Assembly: GCF_033110965.1 (NCBI RefSeq)
Contig: NZ_CP137003.1
Location: forward strand, 186,001-250,000
Source: Raineyella sp. LH-20
GTDB lineage: Bacteria > Actinomycetota > Actinomycetes > Propionibacteriales > Propionibacteriaceae
Reading direction: 5' to 3'
Length of the DNA: 64,000 bases
The position numbers and the translations under genes were made by a program. Shown here one piece after another: positions 44,087 to 51,655 of this stretch. The notes below the pieces were generated by a model. That model was not told the origin of the DNA and did not search any database. It saw nothing but the letters and a program-made list of their open reading frames with translations. Position 1 is the stretch's first letter; each line of letters begins with the position of its first letter.

Positions 44087-45778
44087 TCAACTCCGCCCGT
44101 GCGGCCCGCCCCGGCCGGCCACCATCGCCCACAGCAGCGGCAGCGCCGACAGCCCCATCAGCCACCGCCCGAGCACCGGCTCGCTGCCGGTCACGAGCGC
44201 ACCGGCCACCAACAGCGCGGCGAAGACCAGCAGGCCGTTGGCGCGCTGAACTGCCCGTTCGAGCCGGCGCAGTCGCCGGTCGAGCAGTGGCGTACGGATG
44301 CTCAGTTCGCCGTGCTCGGCCAGGGTGAGAACCCGGTCGGCCCGTCCGGGCAGGCCGAGCGCGACCATGGCGATCTTGCCCGCCTCGGCCAGCACCCGCT
44401 CGACCGTCGAACCGCCCTCCTCGGCGACCAGTTCCTTGGCGTACGGCGTGATGGTCTCCCAGATGTTGAACTCCGGGTCCAAGCCCGTACACATCCCCGA
44501 CAGCAGCCCGATCGAGCGGCCGAGCATCAGCAGGTTGTCCGGCAGCTGGAAGGGCAGGTCGCGCATCAGGTCGCGGAACTGCAGTCCGAAGCGCATCATC
44601 TCGGCGTGGTCGATCCCGCGCAGTTGATCCATGCTCATCCCGCCGAAGCGGTCGAAGACCTGCATGCTGGCCCGTTCGATCAGCGCCAGGTCCGCGCTCG
44701 GCAGCAGCACGTCGAGGGTCTGCATGCTCCTGACCAGTCGGCCGCCGTCGCGGGTCCCGACGGCGATCAGTGCCTCGGTCAGTCCCTCGCGCAGCGTGTC
44801 CGGGACGTGACCGACCATGCCGAAGTCGATGAAGGTCAGCCGCCAGTCCGGTTCACCGGGCGCGCCGTCGGGCCGCGGGGCGACGAACAGGTTGCCCGGG
44901 TGCGGATCGGCATGGAAGAAGCCGTCGACGAAGATCTGCTGCAGGTAGCTGTCGGCCAGCACGGCGGCGACCTCGGCGCGGTCGATGCCGGCAGCGGTGA
45001 TGGCGTCGTGGTCGCCGATCCGGATCGCACTGACATCCTCCAGGGTCAGCACCCGGCGGGTCGTACGCTCCCAGACCACCCGCGGCACGATGATCCGCGG
45101 ATCGTCCGCGAAGTTGGCGGCGAAGGTCTCGGCATGGCCGGCCTCGGCAAGGTAGTCGACCTCCTGCAGCGTGGTGGTGGCGAACTCCTCGATCAAGGCG
45201 CGTACGTCCACCCGGGTCGCCACCGGCCGGTAGCGCGCCAGCCAGCCGCCGACCCTGCGCAGCGCGGCCAGGTCGACCTCGATCACCTGGTGGATGTGTG
45301 GGCGCTGCACCTTGACCACGACCGCGTCGAAGCCGAGGTCAACGGCATCTTCCGCCCGCAGACGGGCCCGGTGGGCCTGGCCGAGGGAGGCGGCGGCGAG
45401 CGGTTCGTCGTCGAACCAGGCGTAGTGCTCCGCCAGTGGCAGGCCCAACTCGGCGAGGCCGACCTCGCGGATCGCCGCGATGTCCTCGGGCGGCACCTCG
45501 TCCTGCAGACCGGCGAGCTCGTCGGTGATCTCCGCCGGCAGGACGTCCAACCGGGCCGACAGGAACTGGCCGACCTTGATCATCAGACCGCCCAGCGCGA
45601 CGGCGAGCACCCGGAAGCGTGCCGCCGCCTGCGCGTTGCGCCGCGACCGGGTGCGGTCGGCGAGGCCACCGAACCCGATGCGGCGGACGACGACCTCCCA
45701 CCAGACGAAGCCCGCGGTGACCCGCGCGAAGAACCAGACGATGCGCCGGTAGCGGGCGCGCAGCGCGGAGTCCTTCAT
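44087..45778 (-). CDS. ABC1/UbiB-family atypical kinase
   Basis: 563 residues; GGGAGG lies before ATG 45778. Family motifs: KVGQFLSARLDVLPAEI (KxGQ, ~67), the Ala-rich loop AAASLGQAHRARL, VVKVQRP, DGFFHADPHPGNLF (catalytic region) and FIDFGMVG (metal Asp). Two C-terminal helices (~515-555, LLVFAALLVAGALVTG and LMGLSALPLLWAMVAG) anchor it in the membrane. UbiB proteins support quinone or lipid metabolism through ATPase activity. Encoded 25 bases after the PadR gene, so probably controlled by it. Confidence 0.92.
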   Translation of the reverse strand: MKDSALRARYRRIVWFFARVTAGFVWWEVVVRRIGFGGLADRTRSRRNAQAAARFRVLAVALGGLMIKVGQFLSARLDVLPAEITDELAGLQDEVPPEDIAAIREVGLAELGLPLAEHYAWFDDEPLAAASLGQAHRARLRAEDAVDLGFDAVVVKVQRPHIHQVIEVDLAALRRVGGWLARYRPVATRVDVRALIEEFATTTLQEVDYLAEAGHAETFAANFADDPRIIVPRVVWERTTRRVLTLEDVSAIRIGDHDAITAAGIDRAEVAAVLADSYLQQIFVDGFFHADPHPGNLFVAPRPDGAPGEPDWRLTFIDFGMVGHVPDTLREGLTEALIAVGTRDGGRLVRSMQTLDVLLPSADLALIERASMQVFDRFGGMSMDQLRGIDHAEMMRFGLQFRDLMRDLPFQLPDNLLMLGRSIGLLSGMCTGLDPEFNIWETITPYAKELVAEEGGSTVERVLAEAGKIAMVALGLPGRADRVLTLAEHGELSIRTPLLDRRLRRLERAVQRANGLLVFAALLVAGALVTGSEPVLGRWLMGLSALPLLWAMVAGRGGPHGRS

Positions 45779-45803
45779 GCCGCCTCCCGACGGCCGCGCC
45801 TGG

Positions 45804-46340
45804 TCACTCCTCGGCGAGGATCGCGTAGAGCTTCTTGCGGGCGGTCTCCATCACCTCGTACGCGGCGGTGCGCTGGGCGTCCGTGCCGGTCGAGCCGATC
45901 TGGAAGACGGCCTGCGCCAGCCGGCCGGCAGCCAGCCGGAAGCCGCTGCCCTCCGGGCTGGCGGCCGCGACCTCCTCCCACGGGGCGCTCTTGCCCTCGA
46001 ACTCGGCGGCCGCCGCCCGACCGGCCTCGGTCAGGTGGTAGGTCTTCTTGCCTGCCGTGGGCTCGGCGTCGACCAAGCCCTCATCGGCCAGCATCTGCAA
46101 CGTCGGATACACCGAACCGGCGCTCGGGTTCCAGGCGCCGTCGCTGCGGTCGGTGAGTTCACGGATGATCTGGTAGCCGTGCATCGGCTGTTCGGCCAGC
46201 AGCCGAAGGATCGCGGTGCGTACGTCGCCGCGGCGGGCACGTACGCCGAAAGGTCCGGGGAAGCCCTCGAAACGAGCAGCCCTGTCGAACAGCGGCGCAA
46301 ACCCGCGGCTCTCGGGACCAGGATGATGATGGCGATACAT
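45804..46340 (-). CDS. PadR-family transcription regulator
   Basis: 178 residues from ATG 46340 (MYRHHHPGPESRG) with AGAGGA upstream. The PadR winged helix has RTAILRLLAEQPMHGYQIIR, GSVYPTLQMLADEGLV and KKTYHLTEAGR. The C-terminal helical dimerisation part is DAQRTAAYEVMETARKKLYA. The His-rich start is typical of one actinomycete subgroup. First gene of padR-ubiB; autorepression through an upstream dyad is likely. Confidence 0.92.
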   Translation of the reverse strand: MYRHHHPGPESRGFAPLFDRAARFEGFPGPFGVRARRGDVRTAILRLLAEQPMHGYQIIRELTDRSDGAWNPSAGSVYPTLQMLADEGLVDAEPTAGKKTYHLTEAGRAAAAEFEGKSAPWEEVAAASPEGSGFRLAAGRLAQAVFQIGSTGTDAQRTAAYEVMETARKKLYAILAEE

Positions 46341-46367
46341 GACGTCACGTCCTCTTCGATCGTCGTC

Positions 46368-46390
46368 ACGACATATCGTTTTCCTGTCGT
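46368..46390. promoter_or_regulatory. Possible PadR operator dyad
   Basis: ACGACA and TGTCGT arms with an 11-base spacer lie 28-50 bases upstream of the padR start. AT-rich for this genome. The symmetry is modest, so this is tentative. Confidence 0.35.
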
Positions 46391-46500
46391 TACCCACAGG
46401 GTAGATCGGCGGACAAGACCCGTCAGTGGGCCCTGCCGTACGCCGAATGAGGGGCGTCTGGCGCCACCGGACCGGCCGTACGCCACTGGCGTGCCCCGTC

Positions 46501-46620
46501 GCCGCACTGTGGCCGAGCCGCCCCCGGTCCTAGCACTGCGGCCCCATGGCCGCCCCGATCCCCGCACTGTGGCCCAGCCGCGACCGGTCCCCGTACTGTG
46601 GGCTCATGGCCGCAGAGCTG
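46501..46620. repeat. 60-bp tandem duplication covering the YdeI-like gene start
   Basis: Bases 46501-46560 and 46561-46620 align base for base with shared blocks CGCACTGTGGCC, AGCCG, CCGGTCC and CATGGCCGC. Each copy carries an in-frame ATG (46546 and 46606). The second begins the conserved protein. Confidence 0.8.
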
Positions 46621-47196
46621 CCCGAACTCCTCGTGCCCGATGCCCCCGCGTGGCGGGACTGGCTGCAGGCCCACCACGCCGACAGCCCCGGCGTGTGGCT
46701 TGTGCTGCACAAGAAGGGTGGCGACGTCACCGCCCTGACGTACGACGCCGCGGTCGAGGAGGCCCTCTGCTTCGGCTGGATCGACGGCCAGCGGCGGACC
46801 CGGGACGTCGGCAGCTCGATCATCCGGCTCACGCCGCGGACCAGGACCAGCCAGTGGTCGCAGTCCAACGTGGACCGGGTCGCCCGACTCGAGGCCGAGG
46901 GACGGATGACGGCGGCCGGCCGGGCGATGGTCGAGGCTGCCAAGGCCGACGGCCGCTGGGACCTGGCGTACGCCGGAGCTGCCACCAGCGAGGTGCCGCC
47001 GGACCTGGCCGAAGCGGTCGCCGCCGTGCCGGAAGCACAGGCCATGTTCGACGTGCTGACCTCGGCCAACCGGTTCGCTCTGATCTATCGCCTCCGGTCG
47101 GTCAAGAAGCCGGAGACCCGGGCCCGCAAGATCACCGAGTACGTGGCGATGCTCGCCCGGCACGAGACGATCTACCCGCAGAAGCGGCAACCCTAG
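46606..47196 (+). CDS. YdeI/OmpD-associated family protein
   Basis: 196 residues from ATG 46606 (MAAELPELLVPDAPAWRDWL); ATG 46546 gives a 20-residue extension that looks like repeat-derived sequence. Family motifs: GVWLVLHKKGG, ALCFGWIDGQRR, SIIRLTPRTRTSQWS and the C-terminal VKKPETRARKITEYVAML. The family is linked in other bacteria to cationic peptide resistance; its biochemical role is unclear. Both starts lie in a 60-bp duplication. Confidence 0.87.
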   Translation: MAAELPELLVPDAPAWRDWLQAHHADSPGVWLVLHKKGGDVTALTYDAAVEEALCFGWIDGQRRTRDVGSSIIRLTPRTRTSQWSQSNVDRVARLEAEGRMTAAGRAMVEAAKADGRWDLAYAGAATSEVPPDLAEAVAAVPEAQAMFDVLTSANRFALIYRLRSVKKPETRARKITEYVAMLARHETIYPQKRQP

Positions 47197-47227
47197 ATCG
47201 ATCGACCGGTCCGCCACACCCGGCTGC

Positions 47228-47299
47228 GCCGCACAAGCCGCACAAGCCGCACAAGCCGCACAAGCCGCACAAGCCGCACAAGCCGCACAAGCCGCACAA
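47228..47299. repeat. Eight perfect tandem copies of a 9-bp unit
   Basis: GCCGCACAA is repeated eight times without change between the YdeI-like gene and the ArsR promoter. A 9-base period keeps any overlapping frame open, but no gene with a plausible start uses it. A likely hypervariable locus. Confidence 0.92.
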
Positions 47300-47357
47300 G
47301 CGATTCTTATCAGCGGACCACACCCCACTTCAATGTGACCTGAATCACACTCACCTC

Positions 47358-47407
47358 TTGACGTGTCACACCACCGGGACCTAATCTACAACCAAATGGT
47401 TGTAGAT
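47358..47407 (+). promoter_or_regulatory. ArsR promoter with overlapping 24-bp operator
   Basis: TTGACG (47358-47363), an 18-base spacer and TAATCT (47382-47387) form a good sigma-70-type promoter. Bases 47384-47407 form a dyad with arms ATCTACAACCA and its complement around AA. The predicted transcription start (~47394) nearly coincides with ATG 47396, so a leaderless transcript is likely, blocked when ArsR binds. Confidence 0.75.
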
Positions 47408-47917
47408 GAAGTCATGAGCGACGACCTGGATCGCCTGTTCCACGCGCTGTCCGACGCCACCCGGCGCGACATCGTGGCGCAGGTGATGCGTCAGGAACAG
47501 TCCGTCTCGGCTCTGGCCGCGCGCTATGCGATGAGCTTCGCCGCGGTGCAGAAGCACGTGACGGTCCTGGAGAAGGCCGCACTCGTGTCCAAACAGCGAC
47601 GCGGACGGGAGCAGATCGTGTCCGGCAACCCCCAGAGCATCCTCAGAGCCCGCGAGGCACTGGAGCGGTACGAGGAGATCTGGCAGGGCCGTACGGAGCG
47701 GATGCGCGCCATCCTCCTCGACGACCCCACGAGCACCACCGCGCCACCGTATCGAGCGCTGTCCGAGACATCACCCACCTCACCGTCCGTCGCGCCGGTC
47801 ACCGTGGCGCCACACCCGACCGCCACCCTGCCGCACCGTGACACCCCCTCCCCCAACATCGCCCCGCCCCGACCACCCACCCTCACCAGTCCGAAAGGAC
47901 CGACACCATGCCCGTGA
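47396..47917 (+). CDS. ArsR-family transcription regulator with Pro/Thr-rich tail
   Basis: 173 residues from ATG 47396; ATG 47414 is an alternative. The winged helix has DRLFHALSDATRRDIVAQVM, SVSALAARYAMSFAAVQKHV and LVSKQRRGREQIVSG (~10-85). No metal-binding Cys pair is present, as in ArsR proteins paired with AHSA1 genes. After ~110 the protein becomes a 60-residue Pro/Thr/Ser tail, unusual for the family and perhaps unstructured. Its stop overlaps the next gene by ten bases. Confidence 0.88.
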   Translation: MVVDEVMSDDLDRLFHALSDATRRDIVAQVMRQEQSVSALAARYAMSFAAVQKHVTVLEKAALVSKQRRGREQIVSGNPQSILRAREALERYEEIWQGRTERMRAILLDDPTSTTAPPYRALSETSPTSPSVAPVTVAPHPTATLPHRDTPSPNIAPPRPPTLTSPKGPTPCP

Positions 47918-48405
47918 CCAGCACACTGAAGAACGTCGAGGCATTGACCCTCACGTTCGTGACCGAGTTCGAGGCGCCCGTCGAGCGCGTCTGGCAGCTG
48001 TGGAAGGATCCGCGCCAGCTCGAGCGGTGGTGGGGGCCGCCGTCGTTCCCCGCCACCTTCACCCACTACGAGTTCACCGAGGGAGGGGCGGTCAGCTACC
48101 ACATGACCGGCCCTGACGGCTCCACCCCCGCCGGGTGGTGGAAGATCCTCACCATCGTCCCGGAGGAACGCCTGGAACTCGAGGACGGGTTCGCCGACGA
48201 GGACGGCAATCCCATCGCCGAGATGGGCAGTGCCCGCCTCGTGGTGACGTTCGACAGCATCGGCGCCGGCACGCGAATGACCATCACCAACACCTTCGAG
48301 TCACGCGAACAGTTCGACACGATGCTCGAGATGGGCATGGAAGAAGGCATGCGCGAGGCCCTCGGCCAGATGGACGCGCTGCTGGTCGACGCCGAGGTCG
48401 CCTGA
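47908..48405 (+). CDS. SRPBCC/AHSA1-domain protein
   Basis: 165 residues, ATG 47908 with AAAGGA upstream. FEAPVERVWQLWKDPRQLER, WWGPPSFPATFT, GWWKILTIVPEERLELEDGF and a C-terminal helix EQFDTMLEMGMEEGMREAL show the AHSA1/START-like cavity fold. Translationally coupled to ArsR, a very common actinomycete pair; ligand and role unknown. Confidence 0.9.
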   Translation: MPVTSTLKNVEALTLTFVTEFEAPVERVWQLWKDPRQLERWWGPPSFPATFTHYEFTEGGAVSYHMTGPDGSTPAGWWKILTIVPEERLELEDGFADEDGNPIAEMGSARLVVTFDSIGAGTRMTITNTFESREQFDTMLEMGMEEGMREALGQMDALLVDAEVA

Positions 48406-48520
48406 CCGACAATCGCCGGACCAGCAACCCGCTGGAGACCGACAACCAGCCGAACAACAACCCGTCAGACCGGCAACCAGCCGGCCCCGCAACCCGCTGG
48501 ACCGACATCGCCGACACCAC

Positions 48521-48611
48521 CCAGACCGTACCCGTCGTTCCAGACCGTACCCGTCGCTGTCATCCCCGCACGGGCGACCGGTGGGGGATGTGCACGACGG
48601 GTACGGTCTGG
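48521..48611. repeat. Inverted-repeat element copy B
   Basis: Two left units (48521-48537 and 48540-48556, both CCAGACCGTACCCGTCG) face a perfect 17-base complement (48595-48611) across a 38-base spacer that again holds GGGCGACCGGT. Same plan and orientation as copy A at 42.1 kb. The 48406-48696 spacer has no other feature beyond short CAACCCGCTGGA repeats. Confidence 0.82.
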
Positions 48612-48696
48612 CCAGGCGGGTCCTCGGGCGGCAGCATCCTCACCCCCTGAGATGCTCGTCAGGCGACGCCCCACACAATGACCGGAAGGACCTCCC

Positions 48697-49158
48697 GTGG
48701 CCGGACACTCCATCACCGTCAGCGGCACCATCGCCGCCCGCCCCGCGCGAGTTTGGCGGGTGATCACCGACCTCGACCACGCCACCACGATCATCCCGAG
48801 CATCACCGCGGTCGAGCGGCTCACCGAGGGGCCGTACGACGTCGGCACCCGGTGGCGGGAGACCCGCACGATGATGGGCCGCGCCGAGACCCACGAGATG
48901 GAGGTCGCCCAGGCGATCCCGGAGGTCCGTACGGTCGTCACCACCGTCGCCGAGGGCGTCACGTACGCCACGACGATGGACCTGGCACCCCAGGGCGGTG
49001 GGACGCTGCTCACCATCACCTTCGCCGCCGATCACCCGGGCGCCACCGGCGTGCAGCGCCTGCTGTGGGCGGCGGCCGGCCCGCTGGGTGCGGCCTTCAC
49101 CCGGCGGATGCTGCGTCATGAAGTCGACGAGATCCGGCTCGCCGCGACGAACTCCTGA
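48697..49158 (+). CDS. SRPBCC family protein (polyketide cyclase/dehydrase-like)
   Basis: 153 residues from GTG 48697 with AAGGA seven bases upstream. HSITVSGTIAARPARVWRVI and DLDHATTIIPSITAVERL start the fold; RWRETRTMMGRAETHEMEV and a C-terminal helix (RMLRHEVDEIRLAATN) complete it. Probably binds a hydrophobic ligand; function unknown. The second of three SRPBCC proteins in this stretch. Confidence 0.88.
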   Translation: MAGHSITVSGTIAARPARVWRVITDLDHATTIIPSITAVERLTEGPYDVGTRWRETRTMMGRAETHEMEVAQAIPEVRTVVTTVAEGVTYATTMDLAPQGGGTLLTITFAADHPGATGVQRLLWAAAGPLGAAFTRRMLRHEVDEIRLAATNS

Positions 49159-49208
49159 CGGCCTCCGCCTCGGCGGTCGACCGCGTCCCCAGATCAGGTC
49201 TGGTCAGA

Positions 49209-50855
49209 TCAGATCCCCAGCCGCTCCGCCACCGCCTCCCCACCCATCGCCCGGACGACCGCCGGATCGCCGACCACCACCAAGCGGTCGGTGGCCCGCG
49301 ACAGCCCGACGTACAGCCGCTCCTTGGCCCGGTCGCGGGAGCCGTCCTCGTTGAGGCAGAGGATCACCGCACGCCGCTCCAGGCCCTTGCAGCCGAGCAC
49401 GTGGCCGTAGAAGACGTCGCCGCCGTCCCAGAAGGTCCGCCAGTAGCCCTGCTGGCCGTACGCCTCCTGGCGTTCGGTCTGCACCGGATGGCGCCGACCG
49501 GTGGTGAGCAGCATGACGTGCGCGGGGTCCCAGCCCTCGTCGAGCAGCCGGTCGACCTGGTCGTCGGCCACCCCGAGTGCGTCCTCGGCACTCGCCGCGA
49601 TGAACTCGACCTCGGGCCCGTTCTCGCCGCGCAACTCCATCCGGGCGCCGGCCAGCGGCAGGAACGTACGGGCGATCTGCTGGGTGTTGCGCAGGTTGTG
49701 GTCCAGCACCAACGGCACCAGGGTGACCGGCGGGCGGCCGAACCGCTGGAAGACCCGCTGCTGCTCGTCGCTGTAGACGTGCAGCCGTCCGGTCTCCTCG
49801 TCCCGCAGTGCCCGCAACAGCGGCAGCCACCAGGAGTCGGCGAAGTCCTGGCCCTCGTCGACGATGATCGCGTCGAACTTCTCCTCCCAGGTCAGCGACC
49901 CGGCCAGGTCGAGCATCTGGGCGGGCAGCCGGCGTTCCCAGAAATCGACGTCGTCGCGGGCGCCGTCGCCGGCTCCCCAGGTCTGGCCGAGGGCGTGGAA
50001 GGTGCCGACGAAGTCCGGACGGTCGCGCCGGCAGGACCGTTTGACGTCACGGGTGAACTGCTCGGCCAGCCCGATGGAGTAGCAGAGCAGCGCGACCCGC
50101 TGTGGCGGCACGCCGTCGTGACCGCGGGAGAGCTGTTTGGCCTGGGTGAACGCCAGGACGGTCTTGCCCGAGCCGGCACAGCCGCGGACCTCGGTGCGCG
50201 GCACGAACCGGGCGATGTCGAGCAGCATCGCCTGTTCCTTGGTGAGCCGGTCGGCCCGGCCTTCCCGCTCGGCGGCGTCGGCCTCGACGTCGGCGACCGG
50301 GTGGTGGCGTCCCCGCAGGATCTCCCGGATCGTGGCGATGTCGTCGGGGGTCGGTAGCCGGCCGCCACCTCGTACGTGGCACAGCTGGGCGAGCTTGTCC
50401 CCCAGCTTGCCCATCTCCCTCCTGCCGAGCACCTGCCACCGCTCGACGCCCGGAGCGTGGAAGTCGTCGGGCCACTCGGTGTACGGGGTGACCAGCACGT
50501 GCTCGATGCGCAGCCGCGGCCGGCCCTGCCACAGCTCGTCGGCCTCGAGATAGTCCCGGACGGCGTACTTGTTGCGCAGCGGCTGCTCGATGTCGAAGGT
50601 CCGCCGGGCCGTGCCGGTGCCGACGTACCAGTCGCCGTGGGTGAAGTGGACGCTGCCGCCCTTGACCTCGACCACCACCAGCCCGACCTCCGGGATCAGG
50701 CAGAGGAAGTCGACCTCGTGGTCGTACGTCCCGGTGAACCGCAGCCCGGCGAAGACCACCGAGCCGTCCGGCAGCTGTGCGGTCAGCCGCCGTCCCACCA
50801 GTTGCTCCGACTCGGTGGCGTACGTGGGGGATTCCGGGATGAGCTCGGCGGTCAT
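49209..50855 (-). CDS. NERD-domain UvrD-like helicase
   Basis: 548 residues. N-terminal NERD nuclease-related domain (~15-115): YDHEVDFLCLIPEVGLVVVE followed by VKGGSV, an ExK-type site. The SF1 helicase core has RGCAGSGKTVLA (~225), VDEGQDFADSWW, YSDEQQRVFQRFG, DHNLRNTQQIA, GCKGLERRAVIL and YVGLSRATDRL. A probable DNA repair or defence helicase-nuclease. Unlike the 9-11 kb helicase, it has a nuclease-like rather than toxin-like N-terminus. Stands alone; no operon partner is evident. Confidence 0.9.
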   Translation of the reverse strand: MTAELIPESPTYATESEQLVGRRLTAQLPDGSVVFAGLRFTGTYDHEVDFLCLIPEVGLVVVEVKGGSVHFTHGDWYVGTGTARRTFDIEQPLRNKYAVRDYLEADELWQGRPRLRIEHVLVTPYTEWPDDFHAPGVERWQVLGRREMGKLGDKLAQLCHVRGGGRLPTPDDIATIREILRGRHHPVADVEADAAEREGRADRLTKEQAMLLDIARFVPRTEVRGCAGSGKTVLAFTQAKQLSRGHDGVPPQRVALLCYSIGLAEQFTRDVKRSCRRDRPDFVGTFHALGQTWGAGDGARDDVDFWERRLPAQMLDLAGSLTWEEKFDAIIVDEGQDFADSWWLPLLRALRDEETGRLHVYSDEQQRVFQRFGRPPVTLVPLVLDHNLRNTQQIARTFLPLAGARMELRGENGPEVEFIAASAEDALGVADDQVDRLLDEGWDPAHVMLLTTGRRHPVQTERQEAYGQQGYWRTFWDGGDVFYGHVLGCKGLERRAVILCLNEDGSRDRAKERLYVGLSRATDRLVVVGDPAVVRAMGGEAVAERLGI

Positions 50856-50917
50856 GGCAGAACGCTATGCCGCCGACGGCCCTCCAGGTCGGCCGACCGC
50901 GGATCCGCGGCGGTGCC

Positions 50918-51457
50918 TCAGGACTCCAGCCTGCGGACGATCCGCTGGACCGTCAGCCAGGAGCGGGTGGTGATCCCCTTGCCGTACGTACGCTCCAGCC
51001 AGGACATGAAACCCGGGGTGCCGGCGGTGTTGTCGAACACGGCCAGCACCGCGTGCGCCGACGGGTGATAGCCGATCACCCGGCTGCCGGGCTCGGCGGG
51101 CTCCGGCCACCCGGAGGGCACGAGCGTACGGTCCTTGAGGAAGGTCACCGTCAGGTAGGTCTGCGGCCCGTGCGTGAGGCCCTCGAAGGGATCGCTGTCC
51201 AGCAGTGCGCGCAGCTCGGCGAGTTCGCGCAGCAGCGTTGCGCCGCCGATGCCGAGGTCCTGCTGCAGCGCCGCCTCGATCCGGGCCTCGAGCAGTGTCG
51301 CGTCGGGTTCGTCGCTGCGGAAGAGGATGTTGCCGCTGGACAGCACCGAGGCGACACCGTCGAGCCCGAGTCTCACGAACACCGCCCGCAACTTGTCGTT
51401 GGTCTGGTTCGGCTGGCTGGGCGCGATCCCGCGCAGGAGTGCCACGAAGCTGGCCAT
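50918..51457 (-). CDS. DUF1697 family protein
   Basis: 179 residues starting MASFVALLRGIAPSQPNQTN, with LGLDGVASVLSSGNILF, PQTYLTVTFLKD and a C-terminal TYGKGITTRSWLTVQRIV, all conserved parts of DUF1697. Function is unknown in the family. ATG 51457 is the family start although no good ribosome-binding site is visible. Confidence 0.9.
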   Translation of the reverse strand: MASFVALLRGIAPSQPNQTNDKLRAVFVRLGLDGVASVLSSGNILFRSDEPDATLLEARIEAALQQDLGIGGATLLRELAELRALLDSDPFEGLTHGPQTYLTVTFLKDRTLVPSGWPEPAEPGSRVIGYHPSAHAVLAVFDNTAGTPGFMSWLERTYGKGITTRSWLTVQRIVRRLES

Positions 51458-51655
51458 GCGGCCGAGGGTACCGGTCTCCGCCTGCGCGGGACCATCGGTG
51501 GGCGCCGCACCTCAGATCGGCCGATCCGCCCGTCTCACACCTTTCGCAGCGGAGTGCGCAATGATGCTGGGGAAGCGGCCGAGCGGCGGCACCGGATCAG
51601 CGTGGCGCAGCGGCGCCCAGCGTCCGTGGCCCGAGACGGCAAGGCGGGAGACGTG

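Noticed and set aside
47228-47299. CRISPR-like array
   Set aside because: The 9-bp units have no spacers between them and no cas gene is present.
51458-51655. Rifamycin-associated element upstream of rph
   Set aside because: No ~19-bp palindrome of that type is visible in the 198-base spacer.
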